A DNA stretch of 64,000 nt from Shewanella japonica (GCF_002075795.1 NZ_CP020472.1:3145001-3209000); one strand, 5' to 3'; positions 9,007 to 19,540 are shown, counted from the first letter of the stretch. Made by a program: numbers and translations. The notes: generated by a model from the sequence alone, not told the origin.

Positions 9007-9888
9007 CTACAGGTTTAACTTAGGCTTAATAAAATCAATAAAAGCAGAAATCCGCTTGGCTACAGAAGAAGTCTTATAATACACTGCGTTGACTTGCTCT
9101 CTTCTTGGATGGCTAATTTTTTCGCGCTCCAACAGCGGGATTAAACGCCCTTTGGCAATATCTTTATTCACCATAAACCCTGATAGGCATGCTATGCCAT
9201 TTCCTGCCAACACTATTTGTCGAATGGTTTCGCCATTACTTGATGACATTAAAGCGTCTAACTGGCTAAAACCTTTTAAAGGCCAGTCATTCAAAATCTT
9301 GGGAGCGACAAATCCAATGAGATTATGCTGAGCGAGATCGCTGGATTTGTTGGGGAGCCCGCGTTTTGATATATATTCTGGTGAAGCCACAATATACAAG
9401 GGGCTTCGACCCAGCGACCGAGCATGTAGGGTCGAATCGCTCAACGTACCAATACGGATTGCTAAATCGGTTTTCTTTTCTAACAAATCCACAATGCCTT
9501 CATTGGAGGTTATTTCTAGCTCAATATCGGGATAGGCTTGATTAAATGACTGCACCAATGGCACCAGTTGGTGAAACACAAACGGACTAGCCGCGTCGAC
9601 ACGTAAACGGCCTTTGGGCAATTCCCCACGGGAAATAATATCTTCTTCCGCCTGCTGTAGTTGCATTAACCCCAACCGCACTGAGTCAATGAACTGGCGT
9701 CCTTCATCGGTTAATTCAATACGTCTGGTGGTTCGGTTTAAAATAGTGACCCCAAGTTGGCTCTCCACTTTACTGACCGCCCTGGATACTCGCGCGACTT
9801 GTATATCTAGGGTCTCTGCTGCCGCTGAAAAACCTCCGGTATCGACTACAGCTAGTAAAATGGCTAAATCATCAGATTTTGTTCGCAT
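9007..9888 (-). CDS. LysR-family transcriptional regulator
   Basis: 293 residues. The N-terminal winged helix-turn-helix reads MRTKSDDLAILLAVVDTGGFSAAAETLDIQVARVSRAVSKVES. The C-terminal region is a LysR substrate-binding domain (GRLRVDAASPFVFHQLVPLVQSF). The start at 9888 is preferred over one 8 codons upstream because it has GAGGG in front and fits the family. It is divergent from an MFS exporter at 10081, the classic arrangement of a LysR activator and its target. A palindrome in the shared promoter region is a candidate binding site. Confidence 0.93.
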   Translation of the reverse strand: MRTKSDDLAILLAVVDTGGFSAAAETLDIQVARVSRAVSKVESQLGVTILNRTTRRIELTDEGRQFIDSVRLGLMQLQQAEEDIISRGELPKGRLRVDAASPFVFHQLVPLVQSFNQAYPDIELEITSNEGIVDLLEKKTDLAIRIGTLSDSTLHARSLGRSPLYIVASPEYISKRGLPNKSSDLAQHNLIGFVAPKILNDWPLKGFSQLDALMSSSNGETIRQIVLAGNGIACLSGFMVNKDIAKGRLIPLLEREKISHPRREQVNAVYYKTSSVAKRISAFIDFIKPKLNL

Positions 9889-9939
9889 GCTATTGCCCTC
9901 AACTTTATCCACTCGACCATCTGCTTTATTGCATTTATA

Positions 9940-9954
9940 ACAAATATCATTTGT
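9940..9954. promoter_or_regulatory. Candidate LysR operator palindrome
   Basis: Perfect inverted repeat ACAAAT-ATC-ATTTGT in the 190-base region between the divergent LysR and MFS genes. It lies about 50 bases upstream of the LysR start. Confidence 0.45.
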
Positions 9955-10080
9955 AAAAACCTCTATTTTTCGAAAAAAAACTTTGATGCAAAATGCCCCC
10001 CATCAATTAACAACGTGACTGCATAGCGACCAATACATCGGCTATTGCTGGTCATTTTCAAACAACATAGAGTAAATATT

Positions 10081-11247
10081 ATGCCTTTAGCACTTCTCGC
10101 ATTGACGCTAAGCGCCTTTGCTATTGGAACAACGGAGTTTGTGATCGTGGGGCTACTCCCGACTATGGCCTCAGACTTAAATGTATCACTACCTTCAGCA
10201 GGCTTGCTGGTTAGCCTTTATGCACTTGGTGTTGCCATTGGTGCCCCGGTTTTAACGGCTTTAACAGGAAAGTGGAATCGTAAACACGTATTGATTACCG
10301 TAATGTCACTGTTTGTTGTCGGTAACTTAATAGCATGGCAAGCACCTGGATATAACACCTTAATTGTCGCTCGTATTTTGACAGGTTTAGCCCATGGTGT
10401 ATTTTTCTCAATTGGTTCAACCATTGCTACAGGCCTAGTGCCCAAAGAAAAAGCGGCAAGCGCCATTGCGATTATGTTCACAGGTTTAACCGTGGCGTTA
10501 GTAACAGGCGTGCCGCTTGGGACTGTCATTGGTCAAACCTTTGGCTGGGAATCAACCTTCTTAATTGTTGCGCTATTAGGTTTAATCGCATTAATTGGTA
10601 GCGCTTTATTAGTACCAAATAACTTAAAACAACCTGCTGCAGCTAAGCTTTCATCGCAGCTTAAGGTATTAACTCAACCTCGATTATTACTGGTTTATGC
10701 GATTACCGCGCTGGGTTATGGCGGCACTTTTACAGCATTCACCTTCCTTGCTCCGATTTTGCAGCAAGAATCAGGCTTTAGTGCTAATGCAATTAGTTTA
10801 ATTATGTTGGTTTATGGTGTATCCGTTGCTATTGGTAATATTTGGGGCGGTAAAATGGCCGATAAAATGGGCCCAATAAAAGCACTTACCATTATTTTTA
10901 CTGGTCTTGCTGCTGTGCTTATCGTGTTCAATTTTACCGCCGTTAACCCTATCGCCGCGGTAGCCACGATTTTAGTTTGGGGAGCATTTGCATTCGGTAA
11001 TGTTCCTGGTTTACAAGTATATGTAGTGAAACTTGCTGAAAAATATACACCAGATGCAGTGGATGTTGCTTCCGGTTTAAACATAGCAGCCTTTAACGTT
11101 GGTATTGCACTTGGTTCATGGGGCGGAGGGATGATTGTCGCTGAAGCTGGCTTAATGCATACACCTTGGGTCGGTGCGGTAGTGGTACTGATAGCGCTTG
11201 CTTTGACCCGCTTTAGTGGTCGCCTTGATAAGCGTGCAGAAAGTTAG
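10081..11247 (+). CDS. MFS transporter of the DHA1 drug-exporter type
   Basis: 388 residues with about 12 hydrophobic segments along its whole length. The N-terminus MPLALLALTLSAFAIGTTEFVIVGLLP is typical of the AraJ/PbuE/YdhP-like DHA1 exporters. The conserved loop after TM2 (GKWNRKHVLI) and the GxxxG-rich TM5 (VTGVPLGTVIG) are visible. It is likely an inner-membrane proton antiporter exporting drugs or metabolites; the substrate is unknown. The start at 10081 is preferred to the TTG at 10045, because the latter adds 12 residues with no family match. It is divergent from the LysR gene, which probably controls it. Confidence 0.92.
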   Translation: MPLALLALTLSAFAIGTTEFVIVGLLPTMASDLNVSLPSAGLLVSLYALGVAIGAPVLTALTGKWNRKHVLITVMSLFVVGNLIAWQAPGYNTLIVARILTGLAHGVFFSIGSTIATGLVPKEKAASAIAIMFTGLTVALVTGVPLGTVIGQTFGWESTFLIVALLGLIALIGSALLVPNNLKQPAAAKLSSQLKVLTQPRLLLVYAITALGYGGTFTAFTFLAPILQQESGFSANAISLIMLVYGVSVAIGNIWGGKMADKMGPIKALTIIFTGLAAVLIVFNFTAVNPIAAVATILVWGAFAFGNVPGLQVYVVKLAEKYTPDAVDVASGLNIAAFNVGIALGSWGGGMIVAEAGLMHTPWVGAVVVLIALALTRFSGRLDKRAES

Positions 11248-11380
11248 TGATATAAAAAGAGTATTAATGAAATAAACATGATTCTTACTTTTAGAACTGG
11301 TCAATGCAGCCGCATTGGCCAGCTTTCGCAACTGATATTGATTGGTATTAGATAAGATTGAAACTGATAAGAGGCATTCA

Positions 11381-12073
11381 ATGAAAACCGTTTTTATTAC
11401 TGGAGCAAATCGTGGCTTAGGACTAGAGCTTGCAAAGCAATATGCACAGCGTCACTATAAGGTCATTGCCTGTTGTCGCGATATTGATTCAGCGCATGAG
11501 TTAACTCTGTTAGCACCACAGTATTCAAGCATTCACCCTTATGCTTTAGATGTTAGTAATGAAACAGATATTCTCGCTATAACTGAAGTATTTAAAGATC
11601 AACCTATTGATGTGCTTATTCATAACGCAGGGGTGAGTGGTGAAGGATGTGACAACTTAGGCAATATGGATCAGCAAGGATGGGTCGAGGTATTAAAGGT
11701 TAATACCATCGCACCCATGTTAATCACGCAGGCCTTGCTCAATAATATTCTAGCCGGCCAAGATAAAACCATAATCGGGATGACCTCAATACTGGCCAGC
11801 ATTGATGATAACCGCTCTGGAGGCCGATACAGCTATCGAGCATCAAAAGCAGCACTTAATCAAATTATTAAATCATTGGCCTGTGAGTTATCGGGATCTG
11901 GTGTAAAAACCATGGCTATTCATCCAGGCTGGGTGCAAACCGATATGGGCGGCAAAGACGGCAAGTTGTCAGCAGAAGAAAGTATCAAGGGAATGCTTAA
12001 TGTTATTGATACTTTAAAAGCCAAACACTCAGGTTCATTTTTTGTTTACGATGGTACTCAACTGCCATGGTAA
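11381..12073 (+). CDS. Short-chain dehydrogenase/reductase
   Basis: 230-residue Rossmann-fold SDR. The nucleotide-binding motif is TGANRGLGLELA near the N-terminus. The structural NAG (HNAGVSG) and catalytic Ser-Tyr-Lys (MTSILAS and YSYRASK) are all present, so it should be active. The start ATG has AGAGG upstream; a TTG 13 codons earlier is less likely. Family members with this layout (CsgA-like/carbonyl reductase-like) reduce small carbonyl compounds. The substrate is not evident. It lies 130 bases after the MFS gene on the same strand and could be part of the LysR regulon. Confidence 0.92.
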   Translation: MKTVFITGANRGLGLELAKQYAQRHYKVIACCRDIDSAHELTLLAPQYSSIHPYALDVSNETDILAITEVFKDQPIDVLIHNAGVSGEGCDNLGNMDQQGWVEVLKVNTIAPMLITQALLNNILAGQDKTIIGMTSILASIDDNRSGGRYSYRASKAALNQIIKSLACELSGSGVKTMAIHPGWVQTDMGGKDGKLSAEESIKGMLNVIDTLKAKHSGSFFVYDGTQLPW

Positions 12074-12113
12074 AGCCGGTATTCGCGTCATTTACACGCT
12101 CTGAGGCTACAAA

Positions 12114-12218
12114 ATGTTATTTAATTTTATGATTCTAACTCTCTTCATTATTGCTTTGCTCGGGTGGTATTTGCAAAAGTGTCTTGTGATATTTCCCAAA
12201 TTGACTGAGCGTGGGTAA
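12114..12218 (+). CDS. Possible small single-span membrane protein, 34 residues
   Basis: ATG with GAGG 6 bases upstream, encoding a peptide that is mostly one hydrophobic helix (MLFNFMILTLFIIALLGWYL) followed by a short basic tail, then TAA. It starts 40 bases after the SDR gene. The Shine-Dalgarno and clean membrane helix make it plausible, but it is too short to be sure. Confidence 0.35.
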   Translation: MLFNFMILTLFIIALLGWYLQKCLVIFPKLTERG

Positions 12219-12570
12219 ACGATGAATACCTATGATTTGGTATTGTCTACATTAAAGCTTCCAATACCAAGTTGTGATTTTTGGGAGAGTTTTCCATATT
12301 AAGCCCGATGAAGGGCTAACATTATGGGGGTTCTAAGTATTTCATTATAAGTCACTATAATAAGCGAAAATAAGTCTAAGCACATAAAAGAACCTATGGA
12401 AAACTTGCAGACTAGATCTAATGCAAGTAAATACCTTAACGCGAAATGGGGCACAAATAAGCTACGACCTCAAACTCAACATAGGCTGAACTAAAAAAGC
12501 ACCAAGCGAATACTTGATGCTTTTTTAAATCTCAATCGTGATTGATAACAATAACAAAGAAAGTTAAGGC
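12219..12570. other. Intergenic stretch between convergent genes
   Basis: About 350 bases with no gene seen apart from the terminator at 12494-12527. Confidence 0.4.
12494..12527. terminator. Hairpin terminator between convergent genes
   Basis: AAAAAAGCACCAAG and CTTGATGCTTTTTT form a stem with one mismatch and A/T runs on both sides. It can serve the SDR side (+) and the isoaspartyl peptidase gene (-). Confidence 0.7.
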
Positions 12571-13596
12571 TTACTTATCACGCCAAATCATCACTTGTGC
12601 TTCTTCCCCGCTCTTACGGGTCGCGCGGTACACACCTTCTGTATTAAAAGGGGTCGCAATATTGCCGCGATGATCAATTGCTATCACGCCACCTGTACCG
12701 CCAGCGGTAATCAATCTTTGATTAATCACTTCATCGGCCGCCTGAATAATCGACTTACTTTGGTATTTCACTTTGGCGCAAATATCACCTGCGACTTGGT
12801 AGCGAATAAAATATTCACCATGTCCAGTCGCTGACACTGCGCACACTCCATTCTCAGCATAAGTTCCAGCACCAATAACGGGCGCATCGCCAATACGACC
12901 ATAGCGTTTATTCGTCATTCCGCCGGTTGAGGTACCTGCACTAATATTACCTTGTTTATCTAATGCGACCGCGCCAACGGTACCAACTTTATATTCTGTG
13001 TCTAACTGTTGGTGCGCAGCTTGGTAATCTGCACTGGTTTTCGCTTCAGCCATTTTTGCTTTTGCACGCTGTAAACCTTGATAACGTTTTTGGGTATTAA
13101 AGGTTTCGTTAGCCACCAATTGGACCCCCTGAGTTAAAGCAAACTCTTCAGCCCCTTCTCCATAAAGCATGACATGGACAGACTCATCCATTACCAAGCG
13201 CGCTAAATCAATCGGATTTTTAATGTGTTTAACGCCAGCAACCGCACCTGCGTTCATGGTATTACCATCCATAATAGATGCATCCATTTCATGCTGTTCA
13301 TTATGAGTGTATACCGCACCTTTACCCGCATTAAAATACGGTGAGTTTTCTAATACATTAATTGCAGTGGTTACTGCACTTAAACTAGAGCCGCCTTTAT
13401 CTAAAACAGCATAGCCTGCATCTACCGCTTCTTTTAGCTTCGCTCGATAGGCTTTTTCTTGCTCAGGGGTAAAGCTACTTTGCTGAATGGTCCCTGCTCC
13501 ACCATGAATGGCTATCGCAAAAGGTTTAGTTTTTGCGTTCGCCAAACCAGAAAATAAAGCCATTGATGCTATCAGTGCTAGTGTTATTGTTTTCAT
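12571..13596 (-). CDS. Isoaspartyl peptidase / plant-type L-asparaginase, exported
   Basis: 341-residue Ntn-hydrolase of the IaaA/EcAIII family. A cleavable signal peptide (MKTITLALIASMALFSGLANA) suggests a periplasmic enzyme. The mature protein begins with the conserved IAIHGGAGTI. The autocleavage site is Gly-Thr in YKVGTVGAVA, with Thr206 as the future catalytic N-terminus. GGMTNKRYGRIGD and the conserved TGHGEYF follow. The family precursor splits itself and hydrolyses isoaspartyl dipeptides and asparagine. I chose the ATG at 13596 (AAGGA upstream); a TTG three codons earlier is possible. It is divergent from tamA. Confidence 0.93.
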   Translation of the reverse strand: MKTITLALIASMALFSGLANAKTKPFAIAIHGGAGTIQQSSFTPEQEKAYRAKLKEAVDAGYAVLDKGGSSLSAVTTAINVLENSPYFNAGKGAVYTHNEQHEMDASIMDGNTMNAGAVAGVKHIKNPIDLARLVMDESVHVMLYGEGAEEFALTQGVQLVANETFNTQKRYQGLQRAKAKMAEAKTSADYQAAHQQLDTEYKVGTVGAVALDKQGNISAGTSTGGMTNKRYGRIGDAPVIGAGTYAENGVCAVSATGHGEYFIRYQVAGDICAKVKYQSKSIIQAADEVINQRLITAGGTGGVIAIDHRGNIATPFNTEGVYRATRKSGEEAQVMIWRDK

Positions 13597-13708
13597 TTTA
13601 AGCAAGTCCTTGATCAGTTTGTATCTTTGTAACCATTTCAGGCGGTAATTTCAATCATAACCTTGCCTGATTGCGGTAATCTGGCGACAATAGGTAAACC
13701 ATCTTTAT

Positions 13709-15580
13709 TTGTTGATAAGCATTCAGTCATTGTTATCCAAGTCTTTACAATATTGCCTAGTCATTTGCGTTGCCCTTGTTTCATTGGCATCAAATTTTGC
13801 TCGGGCTAAAAAAGATGAATGGCTAACGATTGAACTGCAGGGTGTTTCTGGCAGTTTGGCCAAAAACGTACGTGCTCACTTAGGTGAATCACCCACTTCT
13901 CAAGTTCAGCGCCGCGCATTTTTGTTTACCGTAGAAGATAATGTTACTGCTGCACTTGAATCAATGGGCCGATATCACGCAAAAGTGGATATTAATGTCA
14001 CCGAGTCCAAAAATTCCCCTTGGAAACTCACTATTAATATTGATGAAGGCGAACCGACTATCATTCAATGGATTGACATCAAATTCAGTGATGAAATGCT
14101 CGATGATAATAGTTTTAATCGCTGGATGAATCAGTTAACAATTAAACCAGGTGATACCCTTAACCATGGTGTTTATTCAGAATTAAAATCAAATCTAGTA
14201 ACACTAGCACTGGCCAGAGGCTATTTTGACGGGGCTTTTACTCGCTCTGAAATTGAAATTAATCGTGATTTAAATACCGCTAAAATCCACCTCTATTTTG
14301 AATCAGGAAGACGATACAAAATGGGTGAAGTCACGTTTTCAGGCCAGACCATAAATGATGATTTACTTGAAAAGCTCATTCCATTTGACCCTAATGCGAA
14401 TTACTCAACCCAACGGCTAAACCGGCTTAATCGGAATTTAATTGATACCGGTTATTTCAGTAATATTAAAGTGTTACCTCAAATTGATAACATGTCTGAG
14501 ACTAAAGTACCGATTAAAGTTGATTTAGCCCCAAGACCCACTCACTCTTTTGAGGTGGGTTTGGGCGCCGATATTGGAACCAATGCAGAAAAAACCGTTG
14601 AGCCAAGAGTTCGGCTTACTTGGCGTATGCCAGAAATTAACAGTTATGGTCATACCCAAGAAACCACAATGGAATGGTCGCCTGACAGACCCAAGTTTTT
14701 AACCACTTATACCATTCCGTTAACTCATCCTCTTGATGATCAGCTTAAATTTAGGGTTGGTTTATTACGTGATAAATACGGGGTGACGCAAGATTACAAT
14801 GAAGATGACAGAAACTACGATTATACGGGGCAACTGGAATCTGAAAAACGCTTGTTTGGGATAATCAGGCAACAACGATTAGACAGCGGCTGGTTATTTG
14901 GCTACTCCTTAGAATATAACCATGAGTTTTATAATCAATCTGATACTGACTATGACCCGCAATTTGTATTGGCTGGTTTTGGATTAAGTAAAACAACGCG
15001 TGGAGACAACACCTTAGACCCTAAGTCAGGCTTTAGACAAACTTACAGTCTCGAGTATGGCGATCCTAATCTAGGCTCTGAAATTCGCTTAACGAAAATC
15101 GAAGCAAGATTAAAATGGATTGATACTTTTTTTGAACGTCATCGTTTTGTATCACGTCTGGATTTAGGCGCAAATATTGCTGATAGTGATCAAATTGATC
15201 AAATCTCGCCTTCACTTCGTTATTTTGCCGGTGGCGATCAATCGATTCGTGGTTACGGCTTTCAAGAATTAGGCCCTTATATCGAGTATGTTAACTCTGA
15301 AGGCGGCTTATCGAGGCAGGTTGTCGGTGGACGCTATTTAGTCGTTGGTAGTTTAGAGTATCAATATTATCTCACTGACACTTGGCGAGTCGCCACTTTT
15401 GTCGATGCTGGTAATGCTTTTGATACTGAACAATTTGAGCCTGTAGTCTCTGTTGGCGGCGGTATTCATTGGATTTCACCTATTGGTCCTATTAAGTTTG
15501 ACTTAGGTGTAGGCCTAAAAGAAACTGAAACCATTGACCGTTCTTGGCGAATTCATTTAACCATGGGGACAGACTTATAA
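13709..15580 (+). CDS. tamA: Translocation and assembly module subunit TamA
   Basis: 623-residue outer-membrane protein of the Omp85/BamA superfamily. A signal peptide lies at residues about 8-32 (ending NFARA). Three POTRA-like segments follow to about residue 280 (for example VTFSGQTINDDLLEKLIPF). A 16-strand barrel with the conserved RGYGFQELGP loop makes up the rest, and the chain ends in an aromatic-rich strand. With TamB it helps insert some outer-membrane proteins and supports envelope lipid transport. No ATG fits the N-terminus; TTG at 13709 is used, with TTG codons at 13712 and 13730 as alternatives. Its stop overlaps the tamB start by one base (TAATG). Confidence 0.93.
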   Translation: MLISIQSLLSKSLQYCLVICVALVSLASNFARAKKDEWLTIELQGVSGSLAKNVRAHLGESPTSQVQRRAFLFTVEDNVTAALESMGRYHAKVDINVTESKNSPWKLTINIDEGEPTIIQWIDIKFSDEMLDDNSFNRWMNQLTIKPGDTLNHGVYSELKSNLVTLALARGYFDGAFTRSEIEINRDLNTAKIHLYFESGRRYKMGEVTFSGQTINDDLLEKLIPFDPNANYSTQRLNRLNRNLIDTGYFSNIKVLPQIDNMSETKVPIKVDLAPRPTHSFEVGLGADIGTNAEKTVEPRVRLTWRMPEINSYGHTQETTMEWSPDRPKFLTTYTIPLTHPLDDQLKFRVGLLRDKYGVTQDYNEDDRNYDYTGQLESEKRLFGIIRQQRLDSGWLFGYSLEYNHEFYNQSDTDYDPQFVLAGFGLSKTTRGDNTLDPKSGFRQTYSLEYGDPNLGSEIRLTKIEARLKWIDTFFERHRFVSRLDLGANIADSDQIDQISPSLRYFAGGDQSIRGYGFQELGPYIEYVNSEGGLSRQVVGGRYLVVGSLEYQYYLTDTWRVATFVDAGNAFDTEQFEPVVSVGGGIHWISPIGPIKFDLGVGLKETETIDRSWRIHLTMGTDL

Positions 15581-18500
15581 TGACTGATTCTATGCCCCCT
15601 AAAACAGAAAATAGCAATCAACACGACAGTTCGTCGTTAGCGCATATACCTGCATCAAAACCACCAAAATCATTTTTAGGTCGTTGTTGGCAAGCGTTTA
15701 AACTCTGTACTCGTACTGCTATTTATATCCCTTTATTGTTATTGATGCTGATAGCAATTCTGATTGGCACTCCGATTGGTGCCCAGATCAGTGTGATGCT
15801 AGCCAACCAATTTGTTCCTAATTTAGCGTTAAACTTAAAATCAGGCACTATAAACAATCAACTTGAATTTACTACCGCTCGTTGGTCAATGGACGGCGTC
15901 GCTGTAGAGGTTGAAGGCCTAAGCCTCTCATGGGTTCCAACTTGTCTTTTTAACAAACAGATTTGTGTTGATAACTTATTTGCTGATGATGTTACTGTCA
16001 TAGTACAAACCGATCAGTTTGCAGATGATGAACCTTCTAAGCCATCAGAAAATGACAACGCTAAAGACACCAATAATGAGGATGCCTCTGAGCAGCAATC
16101 CCCTTCACCGTTGATTTTACCCGTCACTATTGGACTCAATCAATTAGATCTGAGCGGCGTAAAAGTCACAGTGAATGACATGCGTTACAACGCAGGTCGC
16201 CTGCAAGGTAAAGCGTTATGGAATAAGAGTGGACTCAGAGTAAATTACTTACATAGTGAAGGCTTATTAGTCGATATACCATTAGGTGAATCTTCCCAAC
16301 AAGATACTGCCGATGCGCAAGCAACCTCAAGCCCAGATAATCAAGATAAAAACGTTTCATCATCAGAATTAGAAACCTGGGCCATGTCCAACTTGCCTGC
16401 CGTTTACATGACTTTTCCTATTTATGTTGATGAGCTCATTACCCATGACAGCGTAATGAAATTAGGTAATAGAACTGATAATTTTTCTCATATTTCACTA
16501 ACTGGTAGCTATGTTGAATACTTAATTGATGTGCAAGCATTATCGGTCTCTCATGATTATGGCGAGGCTTCTCTCGTTGGTGATATTAGTCTTAATCATG
16601 ACTATCCAATGAATATTGATGCCAAGTTTAACCTTAGTAAGGTGACTGAAGTACCTGAGTTAACTCAACAAAAAATAGCGATTGAGGCCGAAAATGGTTT
16701 CGACAACTTATCGTTATTAGTGTCTGCAACTGGCGATGTAGACATCGACTTTGAAGCAATTATTGAGTTAAGTAAGCCAGAAATGGATTATCAAATTGAA
16801 ATTGCTCAAGCAAATATTAACTGGCCACTTGATAAGTCCGATTACACCGCGAGATTAAGTAAGCTCACCAGTAAAGGAAACATTCATCAACAGTCTGCCA
16901 TTTTTAGTGGTGAGTTTTTAAGCCCGTATCACCCTCTTTTAGTGCTTGATGCCAATATTGAGCTTAGTCAAAATGAGCTCATTATCTCGCATCTTGATGT
17001 CGAGTCAGAAGCTGGAAACCTAGTAGCAGACGGCAACCTCAACTTTGATGATAAGGTCAGTTGGTCAGCACAATTAGCGACATCTTCGCTTCAACTAGAC
17101 AAAATCCCCTATCTTTATGAATTAACGGAACTTGCAAGCAATATTGATGGTTCACTGCTATCCGCTGGCGTTATTGATGATGAACAATGGCAAATAACCG
17201 TAGAAGATGCCGATCTCAGTGGCACATTAAATGATTTTCCGTTAACGGTGAAAGGGAATATCGATTTCAATGATAAGTTCGCCATCAATGCCGACAATTT
17301 ACAGGCAAGTGCTTTAGGAGCAGAACTATTAATTAATGGTCAAGCTAGCCGTTTTTGGGATGTCGATGCTGAGCTCTCCGTACCTGATGTTAGCCAGTGG
17401 TTACCTAATGCTAAAGGCGAGATTTATGCAAAAATTGATGTGACAGGGGATGATACGCAACCAATCGTTGACGTAAGTGGCCGAGTGAGTAATGTTAAAT
17501 TTGCTGATATTGATATTGAACAGTTAACTCTTAAAGGCCATTACCTACCGTTAAATGAACATCAATTTACGCTTAACATCAATAATAACCAGCTTTCATG
17601 GCAACAGATTGATTTAACAGAATTAACGCTTAGCGCCGAAGGAACCCTTGCTGAACAAAAAATTAAACTCAATACGCAAGGTGACATCGCATTAAACACT
17701 CAAATCAATAATCAGTTTAATGAACAAAAGCAAACCTTTAATACCGACATTAACTCACTTGTTATTTCAAATTTATTAGGTGCTTGGCAAATAAATAATC
17801 CTGTTAATATCCAATGGGATCAGCTCAATCAAGATGGACAGATTACACCTTTTTGCTTAATTCAAACCCATAGTAGTCTGTGCTTAAACCAGCAAGGTCG
17901 ATTTGGTACACAAGGCGATCTTTCGCTAAGTATCAATGGCCAACCAGGTAACTTGTTACAGCCGCTGCTGCCTCCTCGTCTAAACTGGACTGGTGAGTCC
18001 GACTTAGAAGCAACAGCTCAGTGGTCAGAAACTGACAAACTTAAAGCCAACATTGCGCTTTTGCTTAATGGTGGGGATATAGCATTACGCCGCACTGAAA
18101 ACGATCGAATCAACCTACACTACGATACCATCAAGCTGGATGCTGTGATTGATGAAACACAGCTCAAAAGCAGCCTTACTGTTAGCGCTGAGAATATTGC
18201 AGAAATTAACAGTCAAATCAGCATTAGTAATGATGAAGAACGCGCATTAACAGGCTTTATCAAAGCCGATACGATTAATATAGGGCCTCTAAGGGGCTTT
18301 TTCCCTAAACTCGCAACATTAGAAGGCTTGTTCGCAGCGGACCTGAGTATATTAGGTAACCTAACTCAGCCTGAGGTGCAAGGAAGCTTAAGCCTAGAAA
18401 ACGGGGCTTTAGCCACAACGAACAACCCAACGTTAATTGACGATATTACTCTAGCAATGCAGTTAAAAGGTCAACAGGCAAAAGTTGATGGCACGTTAGC

Positions 18501-19530
18501 AATGGGAGATGGTAAAGCTAGTGTGGCGGGGACGTTGGCTTGGCCTGATGGTCGATTTAGCGGTGATATTGATATTCTGGGCGACAAGCTCGCATTTATT
18601 CAACCTCCAATTGCGATATTAGATATCTCTCCCGACATCAATATTACTTTCGACACAACGCAACTGGCGATAAAAGGCAATGTCGAAATTCCAACGGGTG
18701 AAATTACAGTTGTTCAGCTTGCAGAAGGCGGCGTTGCCGTTTCCTCAGATGTCGTATTTAACGATTCTATTTCTGAAAAAGAGCAACAAACAAGCCCTTA
18801 CGCCGTCGTCTCGGATTTAAATATTAAAGTTGGTAATGAATTACTGATTGACGGTATGGGCCTTAGCGGAAAATTACGTGGCACCCTTTTGCTGCAACAA
18901 CAAGCATTCAAGCCTCCCCTACTATTTGGTGATATTAAGGTCACTAATGGCTCTTATAAATTCATGGGACAAACACTGACGATTAGTACGGGCGAAGTAC
19001 AATTCTCCGGCCCTACCGAAGTCCCTAATCTAAATATTGAAGCAGTCAGAGAAATTAAAGATGAAGACTTAACTGCGGGCGTACGAGTGACAGGTACAGC
19101 AATGCAACCTGAGGTCACCTTGTTTTCAAGTCCAGCAAAAGAGCAAGCAGAAATTCTCTCTTATATTATTACTGGCGCAGGATTTAGTAACTCCAGCAAC
19201 GAGCAAAATAATGCCTTAATGATGGGAGCCGCATTAAGCTTAGGCTCGCAATTAGGTGGTGGAGCAATCAATAATATTGGCTCAACAGCCACAGGCTTGA
19301 TTGAAAAATTTGGTTTTTCTAACGTCCAGCTAGATGCGAACGATGAAGGACGATTTGCCATTAGTGGCTACATTGGCGAAGACTTAATGGTGAAATACGG
19401 TATTGGTGTATTTAACCCAGGATATGAGATGACAGTTCGATACTATATTTTGTCACAGTTATATTTAGAAACCGTCTCAGGGACGATCAATCAGTCTCTT
19501 GATATTTACTACAGTTTTAACGTCGATTAA
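15580..19530 (+). CDS. tamB: Translocation and assembly module subunit TamB
   Basis: 1316-residue AsmA-like/DUF490 protein, about the usual TamB length. It has a single N-terminal membrane anchor (about residues 40-70, IYIPLLLLMLIAILIG) and a very long repetitive beta-sheet region. The conserved TamB C-terminal domain includes FSSPAKEQAEILSYIITG. It spans the periplasm as a hydrophobic groove and pairs with TamA. The ATG is part of TAATG at the tamA stop, which implies translational coupling. A 36-base upstream start is less likely because it would overlap tamA further. Confidence 0.95.
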   Translation: MTDSMPPKTENSNQHDSSSLAHIPASKPPKSFLGRCWQAFKLCTRTAIYIPLLLLMLIAILIGTPIGAQISVMLANQFVPNLALNLKSGTINNQLEFTTARWSMDGVAVEVEGLSLSWVPTCLFNKQICVDNLFADDVTVIVQTDQFADDEPSKPSENDNAKDTNNEDASEQQSPSPLILPVTIGLNQLDLSGVKVTVNDMRYNAGRLQGKALWNKSGLRVNYLHSEGLLVDIPLGESSQQDTADAQATSSPDNQDKNVSSSELETWAMSNLPAVYMTFPIYVDELITHDSVMKLGNRTDNFSHISLTGSYVEYLIDVQALSVSHDYGEASLVGDISLNHDYPMNIDAKFNLSKVTEVPELTQQKIAIEAENGFDNLSLLVSATGDVDIDFEAIIELSKPEMDYQIEIAQANINWPLDKSDYTARLSKLTSKGNIHQQSAIFSGEFLSPYHPLLVLDANIELSQNELIISHLDVESEAGNLVADGNLNFDDKVSWSAQLATSSLQLDKIPYLYELTELASNIDGSLLSAGVIDDEQWQITVEDADLSGTLNDFPLTVKGNIDFNDKFAINADNLQASALGAELLINGQASRFWDVDAELSVPDVSQWLPNAKGEIYAKIDVTGDDTQPIVDVSGRVSNVKFADIDIEQLTLKGHYLPLNEHQFTLNINNNQLSWQQIDLTELTLSAEGTLAEQKIKLNTQGDIALNTQINNQFNEQKQTFNTDINSLVISNLLGAWQINNPVNIQWDQLNQDGQITPFCLIQTHSSLCLNQQGRFGTQGDLSLSINGQPGNLLQPLLPPRLNWTGESDLEATAQWSETDKLKANIALLLNGGDIALRRTENDRINLHYDTIKLDAVIDETQLKSSLTVSAENIAEINSQISISNDEERALTGFIKADTINIGPLRGFFPKLATLEGLFAADLSILGNLTQPEVQGSLSLENGALATTNNPTLIDDITLAMQLKGQQAKVDGTLAMGDGKASVAGTLAWPDGRFSGDIDILGDKLAFIQPPIAILDISPDINITFDTTQLAIKGNVEIPTGEITVVQLAEGGVAVSSDVVFNDSISEKEQQTSPYAVVSDLNIKVGNELLIDGMGLSGKLRGTLLLQQQAFKPPLLFGDIKVTNGSYKFMGQTLTISTGEVQFSGPTEVPNLNIEAVREIKDEDLTAGVRVTGTAMQPEVTLFSSPAKEQAEILSYIITGAGFSNSSNEQNNALMMGAALSLGSQLGGGAINNIGSTATGLIEKFGFSNVQLDANDEGRFAISGYIGEDLMVKYGIGVFNPGYEMTVRYYILSQLYLETVSGTINQSLDIYYSFNVD

Positions 19531-19540
19531 TCCGCTAAAA

